64,000 nt of DNA from Polyodon spathula. Its lineage: Eukaryota; Chordata; Actinopteri; Acipenseriformes; Polyodontidae. Under the pieces are notes generated by a model that worked only from the letters and a program-made list of their open reading frames with translations, was not told the origin of the DNA and did no database searches. The translations under genes were made by a program, and so were the position numbers. The stretch is taken from positions 6,193,270-6,257,269 of the forward strand of contig NC_054565.1 of NCBI RefSeq assembly GCF_017654505.1, read 5' to 3'. Shown here in pieces: positions 12,186-25,320 of this stretch. Within the stretch, counting starts at the first letter, position 1. Every line of letters starts with the position of its first letter.

Positions 12186-13034
12186 GTTCATGCCCTGTAG
12201 TCTGATAAGCAAAGAGAATGATTTTAAAGCCTTGCAACTGCATGCATCCTTAGTAGAGTTGCTACATCGCAGTACCAGTAGTTCTACTAGCCTCTAGTAA
12301 GGTTAGGAGCTTGTATAATGTACAACTCTAGATCGTTCTTCTTTTAAAGGTGGTGGAGGGGAGGGGCGCACACTAAATAAAACAGCTTCTCTAAATGCTA
12401 GCGTCCCAGCGCTCCTGGTACATCAGAAGGTCAGTGACAGCTTTCTACTCTCTGTCCATAGGGGGTCTCAGCATGGCATGCCTTTGAAGACATATGAAAA
12501 GAGCTAACCTTCACACTTCACACCTGTGGGTATTTAGAAAGATTGATTCAAACAGGCAGGCAAGCAGACGGCTAAAAAGGTAAACAAGCACGATAAAAAA
12601 AGAGACAGACCTAAGAAGCTAAAACTTCAACCGTCAACCAAGGGTTAACCATCAGAAACGCTGTCTACAATACTGTCATGGTTAACGTTTAGAATGGTCG
12701 ACGATGTTCTTTTTGGTGGAGGGGGGGTGTGTGTCCATCACTCCAAAAAAAAAATCTCTTTGAAGCTGAAACAGTATGGGGAAGGACAGGCAGGCTAATC
12801 ACAGGATTTAACGTGTGAACTACGAATAAAGGTTAAAATAATCAATCGTGGATCGCATCGATAAGGTTTTACCCAAGTTACTGTTTTAAAATTCAGCAAA
12901 GAGAAGCAGCTGGAGCAGCGGGCACAAATGGAAATCAAGTAAAAGCACACTGTTATAAATACAGTATTATACAGGGAGCCAAGCAACATGTTCTTATAAA
13001 TATTCAAATCAGAAAGTAAATCTAGTACCGCCCC

Positions 13035-13036
<2 letters not shown>
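12186..13036. other. non-coding stretch
   Basis: Nothing recognised apart from a short G-run and poly-A tracts near 12,720-12,755. Confidence 0.4.
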
Positions 13037-13109
<73 letters not shown>

Positions 13110-13110
13110 G
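13037..13110. repeat. (CA)n(TA)n microsatellite
   Basis: About 50 bp of CA followed by about 18 bp of TA. Confidence 0.95.
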
Positions 13111-14337
13111 TTTATACACATACACGTGAGCTTAACACAGTGAAGCAGCAGCCGTCTCTTTAGGTGGAGCTCGCCTCTCTGACTGAGAGAGGTATTATTA
13201 AATACATTTACAAACAGTCTGTAATAGAAAGTGCGGCCCCCCCCCCGCAGAGATGAACGGGAGATCAATTTACCACAACAGGACAACCACTCACAGAAAA
13301 GAATGAGAGAGCACAGAGGCAAAAGAACTAAAACCTCTTGTCTTTTATTGCAAGCTGCAGAAAGCTAGGGCTCCATCTCGGTAGACCGTGGAATAAAAAC
13401 AAACAAAAAAAAAAAGCATTTTACCATTTCACTATTTGGTAACGCTTTGTAAGTCTGTAATTCAAATTTAATTGTGTATAACATATGATTTTGTATTAAA
13501 TATAAATTAAGTAAACATGATTCATATTTAAACCTACCACTAACATTAATTAGTAATTAATGATCATTAATTAAAAATGATGCTTAATTCATATGAATAT
13601 ATTGGGAAATGAGTTCATACGGTACACAGTTATATTTGAATTAGAGACAGCTTTATTCTAATAGGGTTTGATGCTCCGGGTTACAGAAGGAAACTGAACA
13701 ATGGTCACCGTTTCAAACAAGCTTCCAATATAGAATTAGATATTTGCAGCTTATTCATATTAGCATCGATAGAATTACTCAGCCCCAGAAAATGCTTCAG
13801 GTAAGACTGCTCTAGTAAAAGCACGGCTACAAATGCAAATATTTTGACTTGGTTGTTTTTTTTTTTTTTTTATTCCTGTTACAGTGCCACTGAATTACTG
13901 CTGTTAACATTTTTGACATAATGAATTCTAATATTTTCCATTATTCAGCTGAACACAAAGATGAAGAACACCATTAATAAAACACAAATATGCTGAGCAA
14001 CTGGCTCATCACAACATGACAATTACGGCCAGCATGATGCTAAGGGGATTAAAAACAATCATGCATACTTTATCTGATTGTCAAAATGCAACAGACTATC
14101 CAAATAACATGTTATCATTTACCAGTAATAAGCACATATTAAAAGGGTTGCTTTTTAGAAAATCAATTAAAAGTGATTGTCACTGCAAATGCATGTGATT
14201 TGTAAAGTGGCAAATGGTGTATTTAATTAAATGATTACTTCTTACATCCTGCCCCCTGGGAAGGCAATGAAAATGAGATAAATTTCCCCTCCTGAAATAA
14301 TGCACATAAAACCGACAGTCTGAAACAACCAGGTTAA
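13111..14337. other. non-coding stretch
   Basis: AT-rich DNA without a recognisable exon. It contains homopolymer runs near 13,407 and 13,857. Confidence 0.4.
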
Positions 14338-14762
14338 ACAAGCAAACGCATTGCGATTGATTATTAAACATGCAAACGCATTGCGATTGATTATTAAACA
14401 TGCAAACGCATTGCGATTGATTATTAAACATGCAAACGCATTGCCATTGATTATTAAACATGCAAACGCATTGCGATTGATTATTAAACATGCAAACGCA
14501 TTGCATTGCCATTGATTATTAAACATGCAAACGCATTGCCATTGATTATTAAACATGCAAACGCATTGCAATTGATTATTAAACATGCAAACGCATTGCA
14601 ATTGATTATTAAACATGCAAACGCATTGCCATTGATTATTAAACATGCAAACGCATTGCCATTGATTATTAAACATGCAAACGCATTGCGATTGATTATT
14701 AAACATGCAAACGCATTGCGATTGATTATTAAACATGCAAACGCATTGCCATTGATTATTTG
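14338..14762 (+). repeat. 30-bp minisatellite, about 14 copies
   Basis: The unit contains GATTGATTATTAAACATGCA followed by AACGCATTGC. Copies differ mainly at one position (GCG, GCC or GCA before ATTGATT), and one copy near 14,500 has a 5-bp insertion. Each unit holds ATGCAAAC, one base from the POU octamer, and a TTGATTA homeodomain-like core. Four of six frames stay open because the period is 30. Confidence 0.95.
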
Positions 14763-15686
14763 TGAACAGCCTCTCGCTTAATAAATGGTAACCTCTTCCG
14801 TAAAGCAATGGGTGCATATCATCCTCGAGGATAGAGAATGTGGGGGATGAGCAGATAGCCATGAACATGTCAGCCTCAACCAAGCCCTGCTGTGCAAGGG
14901 GGCATCCATTCAAATTCACTAATATCAGCTCCGGCAGTGATGACTTCCAGACTTCCAGAACCCAGCTGAGGGCAGGAAGCTCAGTGCCATCCATCCAGGC
15001 GTGTCCGTCCTCCAGCTTTGCAGGAAAGGCAGCCTATTCCAGCAGTGCTTTAATACCCTAGCTCTGTGGAGCAGAGTCGGTGAGAAGCACACAGCATAGA
15101 AATCACGCGAGGTATCGGAAAAACGAACGCGAATGAAGAAGGGAATCGCTTTAGACACAGTGACCAAATGGAGCTGTACTCTTGCTATGGTTACTGTGGA
15201 CAATTCTGCCTTTGTGAATTTAACATCCCTGCTGAAAACCGACACCTTCACCATTCTCAAACAAGCAGTTTAACCGCTGTGCAAAGAGTGTAATCTGGCG
15301 GTTAATAGCGTTTATATTGTATTGCCTTGTCAGACCACGGGGGGTCAGCTGTACCTAACAAGGCACAACCTGTCACACAGCAGTTTGGAGCAAACGGAAC
15401 TGGATTGAATCCAGCAGCTGAAAGACCCAAGCCCATGTGAATTATACAGTATATACAATCTCCCTACTAATCACTCTGTACGATTATATACGTGCACTAT
15501 ATCAACAAAGCTAAACCGTGCTAGTGAATGGCAGAGCCAAACTGTGTCACAATTATGATGCACACATGTAAGACAACATTCTGAAAAAAACACAACCAAT
15601 AAATAAAACAAACAGGTGACGAGGATGTCTTGTCAAGGCACAAAAAATACATTTGTAATTATTACTACCAACAATTTTACACATTC
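14763..15686. other. non-coding stretch
   Basis: No exon with matching splice sites and no recognised repeat. The overlapping short frames on both strands have no similarity that I know. Confidence 0.4.
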
Positions 15687-15689
15687 ATT

Positions 15690-15765
<76 letters not shown>

Positions 15766-15767
15766 TC
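15687..15767. repeat. (TTTC)n microsatellite
   Basis: About 80 bp of TTTC, the second long tract of this motif in the left contig. Confidence 0.95.
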
Positions 15768-17740
15768 CCTCTTTTCCCAGCAAAAGCTTTTTTTTTTTAA
15801 CATCACCGATGAGCAAAGGCCTGCTTGTTAAAATGCTAAATTGCTAAAAATAAACCTCCCACACTGGCAGGGAAACAGCAATTCAGTGTAATCACTGTGG
15901 AAGAGGTTGAATGAAGCCCCTTTCTAAATATGTACAGTTCAACAGCACACTGCTGTTTGGAACTGGGATACCGGAGGCCTGATAGATTGAACAAGGAGAG
16001 GTGCTGACTCCTGCCATGTTCCATATCGCTGATAAATAAGAGTGCTCGCCTACTGCCTGTGCCAGAAAACAAAGGGGTCTGCATTCAACTAATCGAGTGA
16101 GGGTCTTAGCAACGACGACACCGTTTAAAACCCAAAGAGATCAGGGCTTTCCAATCCGGGTGCCGGAGAGCCACTAACAGCAGAGGTCTCAAATAAACTA
16201 CTCCATTTTAAAACGTGCATTTCAGTTTGATGTGCACAGAATCGCAATACCACAGGGAATCTGAAAGTCTGCGAGACCTGTGATTTGTGTGCACTGGAAA
16301 GCACTGCAGATATAAAATGTATAAGACAGACCATTGCTCAACAGATACAAGGCAGGGACTAAAGGCTAAATCATTAAGATAGATCTCTATAAAACATTCT
16401 ACATGCAGACACAACTACTCCAAGTGACTCGCATACGGTTTGTTAAACATCTTGGTTTCCAATGCAATTATCTAAACTGTTCTTTGAAATCCTTCCAGAA
16501 ACGGTTACTTTCCAAACAAACACAGTCCAGTGTGTTTGATTTTTTTTTTGACGCAGACCACAGTGTTCCTGGTTCGCTTCCATATTTTTCTGAACTGATT
16601 TTGCTTTCACAAGAGTAACTTCTATCCTCCACAGAGGTTTGTACTGTGATTGATTTACTAAGCCTGATTTCTCAAGTAGGTCTGTCTTCACCCCATCACC
16701 GGGCATGGCCAGGAACACGCAATCACAAAGCTCTGTCGTGCATCAATATCTTTACATATTCAAAGGAAGTGTGCAATCAGTCGTGGGCCCTGCAAACTGG
16801 CATATAACTAACTCTATTCCGAGATTTTTAAATCAATCAAAACAATATAGAAATCAAATACGTTACATTTTCTAAAATCGATCTATATTTGCTGCCTTTG
16901 ATGCGCTTAGACACTGTCAATTATTCTGCCAGTGAGCAAACCTCACGTTTTGCACTTTAGGGGGCAACATTTAAAGATCAGGTTGATTAAGCTGCAGAAT
17001 CTCATTGAACAGACTGCCTTGTGTACTGGAAGCCACTCTATATATAACTTTCATGAATGTTTCTTGTGTTCTGTCCTTACACAAACACGCACGGGCTGTT
17101 CATAACTTACGAAGGACACCTCTTTTTAAAAATGTATTTAAATACTGAAGCCACTTAAAAATCACTTGTATTAACCTGTGAAGCTGAGCTAAGATAACCT
17201 GGGTTGAGTCGCTACAGCTAAATCTACCACTGAGGGATGCGCAGAAGGCATAAAGAAATGGCAGAATGCAGAAAACAGTTACCACAGATAAAGACGCATA
17301 ATAGAAACGATTATGGGACACTGTTACTAATAAGACTGAGCGTGGGGAATGTGTGTACAACATCGCTATCGAGATCATGTCACACTAAATAAACATTTGC
17401 TTCTGGTAAGTATTAATTTATCTATGTCGGGTATCACAGCCATTTCCAAACAAGGTAATGCTGCACAGCGGTGGCTGGGGTAAGGTTAGGGATAGGGGTT
17501 GTGTGGTTAGGCAATTTTTCAACAGCTATATACTTGATGATCAAGCAGCTGTGCATCCCTTTAAAACTTGAATATAGGGCTAAATAAGGAGTCCCTTGCT
17601 CAGTTTGGTTTCTGTTTGCAGGGCTGTGTCAGCTACTTGCGGCACTGAAACTTGTGCATTTACAAAACAAACACATCTGCAGGGTTTTTAAAACAGCACT
17701 GTCTATCCTCAGTTTGTCATGAAATAAAATGGTGGGCATT
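15768..17740. other. non-coding stretch
   Basis: Nothing recognised. Short frames here have no collagen, C2 or other familiar features. Confidence 0.4.
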
Positions 17741-17785
17741 TAATATATATATATATATATATACACATACACACACACACACACT
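17741..17785. repeat. (TA)n(CA)n microsatellite
   Basis: Simple dinucleotide tract. Confidence 0.9.
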
Positions 17786-18348
17786 ATTTAGATTAAAAAC
17801 AGCCCAGAATCTGTTGAAAATATTTACCCAAAGAGAAAAATATAAAGAAACAGAAAGAGGTGTGTTAATTTTGTACACACTCCAGACACAGTGTGCATTT
17901 CAATTTCTCCACCTAACCCTAAAAGCAGCTCCTTCTTATCTGCTATTACACTATTATAACAGAACTATGATGTATATATTTAGTCCACTGTCATTTACAC
18001 TTTTCAACATGCTTTTTTTCCCCTGAAATCTATCCAGCTGACCTATTCTTAATGATCAACAAATCATATTTAATTATATTTTTTGAATGTCAAATACCTG
18101 TAGAGGTTATAAAAAAAAAGCCCAATATAGGATACGTGTATTAATAATGTATCAGCTATTTGCAGAAATATTTGAATACACGAGTAGAATATGTTCAGCA
18201 ATCTAAATACGCATATTGACAGTAAACGCGGCACGATGAATTCTATCTGCATTTATATTTGACAGGTGGAATTAGGATCAGTTTGCATTGAAATAAAAAA
18301 ATAGCTGTGAAAATGAAAATACAGCACTTGCTACGTCTACAAATGTGC

Positions 18349-18353
<5 letters not shown>

Positions 18354-18423
<70 letters not shown>
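18354..18423. repeat. (CT)n(TA)n microsatellite
   Basis: About 56 bp of CT followed by a short TA tract. Confidence 0.95.
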
Positions 18424-19221
18424 GCGCGACGAGATTCTGGTAAATTGGGCACATTGCCAGGGTCTGCATTGTTACCACGGTATTTATTTATTGAGTCAGG
18501 AAAATAAATAAATAAATAAAGAAGTAAATAACTAAAATAACTCCAAAGCGTTTGTGATTATTAGGGTGCCGTGTTCGGAAAGCAGGGGGTCTGCTTTTCA
18601 CACCTGCACGGTGTATATCCAACCTATTGCTGGCACCTGCTTACAAACCGCACAGCGCAACAGTTGCGCAAAATGCCACAGCCCGTGACAACAGGTTTTA
18701 ATTATACCATCATAACGTGATACTTATTTCCAATTAGTTCTGCAGTCATGTATTGAAAAAAAAAGCACAAAAACGGCATCTTTTAGCCCAGCACACAACA
18801 ACAGCGCTCTGGCAGGAATACCAATCAACCATTCCTGCTGCAGAATATCAATGTGCATACGGTACTACACCACAAATAAAGCAAAACGCGCAACGGTGAT
18901 AACACTAGCCAACAGACATTGCAATTGTTTTGTTTTTGCTAATAAATATAATAATACATGCACCTATTTTACTAGCATAAGAAAGAACACGATAATTTTT
19001 TCAATTTTTTTGTTAAGTGAGACTTACCGGTAGCAAATGCAGTTATGGCAAAGTGGGAAATGTGGTTACAATAATGTTATATTTGTTATCTTTACGGAAA
19101 ATACCATCCTTTTTAATCGGGGAGGGTGCAAAAGAAAAAGATCCTGGTTAAATCCAAGAGCGAGTCGCCTTGTGCATGGCAGAGACAGGGAGTGTGACTG
19201 TGTGAATCTGGCAGCGCCTAC

Positions 19222-19280
19222 CTCCGCTCCAGTACGTCTCCATGGTTACACACCTGACCCACTTATCATTACAGAAGACC
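19222..19280 (-). CDS. candidate upstream/alternative rims3 first exon
   Basis: On the minus strand, an ATG at 19,243 in good context (ACCATGG) reads METYWSG and runs to a donor GGAG|GTAGGC. Carrying one base into the rims3 exon at 10,224 gives METYWSG-GPSSQSQ-MFNGE with no stop, exactly in frame with the known start. An acceptor-like CTTTCAG lies at 19,281-19,287, so the exon may be internal, or it may be a first exon with an unknown start site. I do not recognise the peptide, and in-frame joining has about a one-in-three chance. An X-box-like palindrome overlaps the ATG. This is a prediction only. Confidence 0.25.
19236..19249. promoter_or_regulatory. RFX X-box-like motif
   Basis: GTCTCCATGGTTAC is an X-box-type palindrome. 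It lies over the ATG of the candidate upstream rims3 exon. Confidence 0.35.
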
Positions 19281-19300
19281 CTGAAAGCGGACGCAACTTT

Positions 19301-19345
19301 CATCATCATCATCATCATCATCATCATAATAATAATAATAATAAC
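19301..19345. repeat. (CAT)n(AAT)n microsatellite
   Basis: Compound trinucleotide tract just upstream, in sense direction, of the candidate rims3 exon. Confidence 0.9.
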
Positions 19346-19704
19346 AATACAACGTGTTTACAGGACATTTTGAAATGTGACAGTGATTTTTTTTGATTTC
19401 AGGACTTTTTTTTTTTTTAGAGAACAAAATCGATATACAATAAAACATGTAATGTTTAAAAACATACACAATTTATGTGTACATATGTTTACATATAATA
19501 ATTTTAAAAAAGGGCTTGTTGTACACCATACATGTTTATATCAATTTAACAGTGCATATATGTTCCTTCACCTATGTGAACAGATTTAAAATTAAATGTA
19601 TCGCTTGAAAATAAGTAACCAAGCGAGACATGAAGTCTGTCTGGCTGTGATAGAAGGTTGGTATAGGGGCTCAGCTGGAAGATGCTTCTATTCTATATAC
19701 GATT

Positions 19705-19763
19705 GCGTGTGTGTGTGTGCGTGCCTGTGTGCGTGCCTGCGTGCGTGCGAGCGTGTATGTGTG
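19705..19763. repeat. TG-rich simple repeat
   Basis: Imperfect (TG)n with GCGTGCCTG interruptions. Confidence 0.8.
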
Positions 19764-19945
19764 TTTTGCATTTTTAGGATACACGGGTAGAGTAAGTGTC
19801 TGTGCATGTAATTATACTGTAGCTACTGTTTACAATTCTGTTATTTTGTATTTGTACATGTATTTTTCCCCAGTCATAGTGGTGGAAGTACATTTAATAA
19901 TGCAACAGAAGTGGAAGAACACCATAGCTTCAGCATGGGTATAGG

Positions 19946-20006
<61 letters not shown>
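19946..20006. repeat. (TA)n(GA)n microsatellite
   Basis: Compound dinucleotide tract. Confidence 0.95.
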
Positions 20007-20009
<3 letters not shown>

Positions 20010-20037
20010 GTAATTATTATAATAATTTGTTTGCACT

Positions 20038-20227
20038 ATTGCAAGGGTTGCCAATCACAGTCTGAAGGGTTATTCCACTCCAGTTCTTTGTTCCAACCCT
20101 GTTCTAAATTGATTCATTGAACCAATTACCCCTCTATCCAGACCCTGAAGTAGCTAATTATATAGTTTAACCTGTTAAACCCGGAGTGGACTGGCCCTCC
20201 AGGATCGTGACTGGACACCTCTTGGTT
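20038..20227. mobile_element. small MITE with imperfect terminal inverted repeats
   Basis: The left end CAAGGGTTGCCAATCACAG is an imperfect inverted match to the right end, whose reverse complement reads AAGAGGTGTCCAGTCACGAT then CCTGGAGGG. The body (GTTCCAACCCTGTTCTAAAT ... GTTTAACCTGTTAAACC) is typical of a short dispersed element found widely in fish and other vertebrate genomes. The end sequence, near CAGGGGTGTCC, suggests a hAT-type origin. It has no coding capacity. Confidence 0.5.
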
Positions 20228-20704
20228 TAGATCATTAAAACAGACCCCCCAGTATGTGTCTCTGAGATATATTTTGAATCTATCATAAGCGACTGGCATT
20301 AATTGATATCACCTCCTGAACCGCATCTCTTTCCCATATGTCTGAATCCTCTGTGCTGTTCTCTAGCTGCCTCGGTGACTCCGGTCTGTGTGTTCGTTCC
20401 TGTCTCTGGGATGATTCAGTAATTCTTTCCTTTTTTTTTAGTATTGGATTTTCTGCATCTAGAATCCCAGCTGCTCTCAAGGCTGAAAGAACCACCACGG
20501 TGTTAATCAGGATTATACTGTATTGAAATCCCTGTTTAAATTCAAAGCAGCCTGTGCTGCGCAGTTAGAAGCCTGGAATCAGCCCCCCACAGTGTTGAGG
20601 CCATAAACAAAAGAGAAACTGATGGGCTTTAGGACATATAATCAAAGCGCACAATCCAGTCATGGGTTAATTACCTCAAGGAGAAGAACAAGATCAAGAT
20701 AATT

Positions 20705-20705
<1 letters not shown>

Positions 20706-20745
<40 letters not shown>

Positions 20746-20776
20746 TAATGGATCTCATTGTCATGGACTTCATCAG

Positions 20777-20862
<86 letters not shown>
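20706..20862. repeat. (CA)n and (TA)n microsatellites
   Basis: About 34 bp of CA (20,706-20,740) and about 83 bp of TA (20,779-20,861), separated by ordinary sequence. Confidence 0.95.
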
Positions 20863-20864
<2 letters not shown>

Positions 20865-23800
20865 GTTCCAAAAATGGTCTACAGGAGGTTAGGTGAAGGG
20901 TTAAGGCAGTTATAGTGTTCACCATTTAGTGTGTCAGGCAGACAAATACCATTGGCGAATAAGGCTCCACATTCTGAATAAGGACCCCCAAAAAAACACC
21001 CTTCATAGTAAGAGTGCTAGGTATCATGGGTACAGATCAGGAGAGCGGGCAGCTGAGCAGCAATGTAGGAGCAGAGCTACTCTTTCTGCCTTTTTATTTC
21101 AATGTGCGAATCCATGCAAATTGAATTATGCACATTTGCATTCGCCTTGCAAAAGGACGGGGAGGGGTCACCATGTTGCAGAGAAATTCAATGAATTAAT
21201 GTCTCTCAGCTGTTAGAAGAAAAGAAAAACAGGTTTGCGTGGGTGGAAAATATAATTTAATAAGTTCATGCGCTGTAATTGTTTTATAACTGCAGGGCGA
21301 GGGGGATAGTTTGGAGTGCAGACTCTCAACGCCATGGTTTCTGCAGTGCTGGGCTTTGTCATCAGGGCAGCCCCCCCAGGCAGAAGAAATCAAACTGGAG
21401 TCCAGCATGGGGTCCTAGGCTTTGGTAAATGGGATTTGACAAGAACAAGCCTTCGACAAGAACATATGGAATATATTTTGAAAGCAGAGAATCATGTTAA
21501 TGTTACAAACTCACAAGCAGAAACCCCTTGGGAGTGCTTCATTCTGGCTATGGAGCAGTAGGACCGAGGATGACACCAGCGAGGATATTGCCTACTTGGC
21601 TCCTACAGAAGCAGTCATAACTGTTTGGAGATAGTAGAAAAACCAGTCGTTTCTATTGAAATCACTTACCATGATGGATACATCCTGACTGTGCAAATAA
21701 AGCCATGCAGCTTTTTGTTCTATACAATAAGTTATCACAATGCAATAACCCGTCACATAGTTTGTAAGGTTTACAAGATATGCCATGGCCAAAATCAATA
21801 CCCGTCAGATTTACAGTGGCAATTTCTAACGCCGGTGCTTCCAGAAAAACAGTTCTGATTTTAATTGTTTATCGATCACTATTCCATCTGTGCTCTCCAT
21901 CTCTCTCCTAAAGCCGTCCTTAAAGAGCCCTAATTTCTCACTAAAGGCAATATATCATAATACCCCAGATTTAATACTCGGGAGGGACGGGGACGGGGGT
22001 GGGGGTGGGGCGTTTACTGCTGGTTTTCGATGTAGTTGATTTTGCTGCCGCTCATAACTGAGCTATGCTCTTGTTGGAGTGAGGCTGCAGTCACTGCCCT
22101 CCAGACAATACATTGGTACAGACAACAAGACTGCAAGGTGTGACATTTTCACACATTAGAGAGTAAGAAGCTTGGAATCTGCAGAGGAAGACGTTTGACT
22201 TCTTGCCAGGAGCGACACTCAGAGTGCAGTGCCTCTGCTCTGTTGGATACACTGCAGTTGACTGATCAGGTCATGGAAACAGTGAATCTCCAGTCTGTCC
22301 CCAGGCTTTTTTAAGTTAACTCAAACCGAGACAGATAACACGATATGTCTGTGAAACGAACCAGCTAGCCTGTGCAGTTAAAGAAAAACAAAGTGCAAAA
22401 TCATAAGATCAAACTATGTGTGTGCCTTGGGACAGGAAGGGCCAGCAGAGATAAACATTCTGGGATCAGGAAGCAGTGACAAACGGGCAAACAGCACCAT
22501 GGCCTCCAAGCAAGACAGCATGATCACTGTCAATCTGTGTCGATTGTATTTCCAGCACAAGTCTTAATGGGACAGTACAGCAGTGTTTGAAATGTATCTT
22601 TTTCATATGGTAAGAAGGAGCTCAGGAGGTGGGTGGTGTTCACAGTATCTTTCAAAGAGCCGAAGAACACTTCAAGAGATTTCAATAGGCCATGATATTC
22701 ACTGTAGCACTGCAGGCTGCCACCTAAAGACCCACTTATGGAGTGCGAGGCTCTGTCCCGAATGTGTTCTGTTGTAGATAAGCACAATGGATCCAGCTTC
22801 GTGACTGATCAAAACAACGTTTAAATTAACCTTCTGCTGCGTTTCATTTTTGTCTTGCAAACTTGCCGTCAACCGATCCCTACCCAAGCCCTCAAAGTTA
22901 GTTCGAAGCTTCATATATAATTTCATTTGCATTTTTCACATTTGCTATTTCATGGTGTTCGCTGTCAAGCGGAGTGGTTCTGTTGCCCTAAAACTGAGTC
23001 TCTAAACCTGCCATTCCCTGTATTTATATAACCTCCTTTATGACACCTGCATGTGTTATGAGTTTTGAAGCTCCTTGAGGTGGTTCAATTTCAAATGGGA
23101 TTAACTGTACCAGAAGTGATAAATCTGGCTTTCAAAGCTCAAAGAACAGATAGCTGTGATCAGTAAATATGCACCAGCATTAGCACATCGGGTTTGTAAT
23201 GTGCCGGTAGTAGACGTGGTATTATATCATATTTGTTGCATGTAATTAAAGCTCATTATCTTTCTTTGAAATATTCTGAGCCATTTAGAGCAGCGACAAC
23301 CAGGTGCAATGGCTCTATAATTACGAGCCCATTTAAAATTCAAATAACGTTCAGCACAATTTAATATCAAACTGTCTGCACCAGGAATGACAAGAAGTGT
23401 CAATCACTTACTCCAGTGCCAGCCCCACCTTGTCATCAAATGCACCCAACTGCAGCAAAACAATTACAGACCACTATACTGTATCTGGAAAACAGCTTAG
23501 CAATTGTCTCGAAACTTAGTATTAATATCATTTAGTTGAAGTTATTGAGAGTGTCAGATTCTGGGCATACAGGGGGGTGTCTGACTGTCTGTTTATCCAG
23601 CCGTCTGTATGCCACGCTTACATTGTTGCACATCTCTGAATGATCGCTGTTATACAAAGTGGTGATTCTTATTCTATACTCTTCTGCACATGCTGTTGAT
23701 ATATGTTACAATCATCATCTTTTTCAGCATAGTGAAAGCTCAGGCTTTGAATTTAGAGCCGTGATTGGGGGTGTGTGTTACTGACATCTTTATTTTTGTA

Positions 23801-24505
23801 AGCAGAACCAGCACCTATTCACAAATCTATGGATATGTCCTGTATGTCATATGCAGGCTGTGTGTTGTTATATGAACATGTGTTATGGGCAATGCTTTTT
23901 TGCCTTGTTGTCAAAGAGATCACTAATCATCTCCTGAGAGTAACAGCTTCCACCTTGCGTTCTCTGTTGCTCGTGAGTCCATGTGAGAGAACTTGATGTT
24001 CAGCACTGAGTACAGGACACAACAAGCACTTGGCTCATCCACTGCTTTCAATAACCCCTATTTCCAAGAACACACAGAGCACATGGAGTCTCGAGCCAGC
24101 TCACCTGGGAGGGGGTACTGGCTGCCATGCAGCAGGCAGCGGCATGGTTACAATACAAAAGAAACTACGAGGGAACATTCTGCATGGAGCTCTCTGCACA
24201 CTGCTAATAGGACAATAGAGGAAACAAAGACAGATTGAAGAGAGGAATTAAAATCAGTAGCCGCTACTGACTATACTGTATCATTTTAAAAATAAAACAA
24301 AAATGCCTATTCACAAAACGCTGTTCTCTTTCTATTCAGCACTTACAATACAACACGTACAGATTGTAACCTCGACACCCTTGTAGTATATCCACTCTCC
24401 TCAGCCCTCATCTCAATGCAACATGTTCTGCCCTCGCAGCAGGAGAAAGAACAGAGGCTTTGCAAACATGTGCACTTTGTAGATAAAACGAACTGAATAC
24501 ACAAG
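20863..24505. other. non-coding stretch
   Basis: I searched for collagen Gly-X-Y exons on the minus strand, because col16a1 should continue leftward from the gap, and found none. No other gene is recognised. Confidence 0.5.
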
Positions 24506-24544
24506 CACACACACACACACACATACATACATACATATATACAC

Positions 24545-24636
<92 letters not shown>
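24506..24636. repeat. (CA)n / (GT)n(AT)n compound repeat able to form a hairpin
   Basis: A CA tract and CATA steps are followed within about 10 bp by a GT tract, so the two arms are inverted copies around ATATATACACTGTATG. A long (AT)n of about 60 bp follows. Confidence 0.9.
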
Positions 24637-24639
<3 letters not shown>

Positions 24640-25320
24640 CTTACTCAAAAATAACCAGTTACAGATGCAACATTACAGATCTATTTATTTAGGTAAATTA
24701 CACTTTGGATTAAAAAGGTTTGATATTAGTCATTGTGTGGTCAGTAACGACTGGTAACTGGTTTGGGAAGATGGCGATTGCAGAGGAAAATGTTGAATAT
24801 TGATACCTGAGGGGAACATTCCCAGTCAATTCAAGTCAAGTCAATGCAAGTAAGAAAGGTCACACTCACAATACTGAAATAGACAGGAATAACAATAAAA
24901 ACTCAATGGATTAGCAAGGAAAGGTTACCTAGAACCACACTGCAGTGTGCGCTGATTCCATGAAAGCTGGCTAAGCTATCACAGCATCTTGGTGAGTGTT
25001 AAAATCTCTGTCTGTCTGTCTGTCTGGGCTCAGGTTTAATTGATACGTTCTGTTTGATAACACACACAGGCAGGCAGACAGGCAGCACAGTAATTACAGT
25101 CTGCAGGCTCGTGTGATTCCGATAATGGGGGCTGTCAGGGTCCTGCTGAATTTGTTACACAATCTTGCAGAGCGCGGTGAGGTAAACTGCACTCCCAGTC
25201 TTCGCATGATTCATTTTTTGCTCCGTGGCTGAAAGCAAAGAGAGCTGGTTGTTTAATAGAAAGGATAAGTGAGTAACTCAGCGGGCATTAAATACAGGCG
25301 CGCCAATTTCTATCAATTAT
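24637..25320. other. non-coding end of the left contig
   Basis: No collagen exon or other gene is visible up to the gap. It includes a short (CTGT)n near 25,010. Confidence 0.5.

Noticed and set aside
14180..14994. Frames of 91-250 residues with NNQSQCVCMF- or LIIKHANA-type repeats
   Set aside because: By-product of the 30-bp minisatellite, open on both strands, with no conserved domain.
24506..24636. CRISPR-like or regularly spaced array
   Set aside because: Plain dinucleotide repeats without unique spacers. None of the minisatellites has spacers either.
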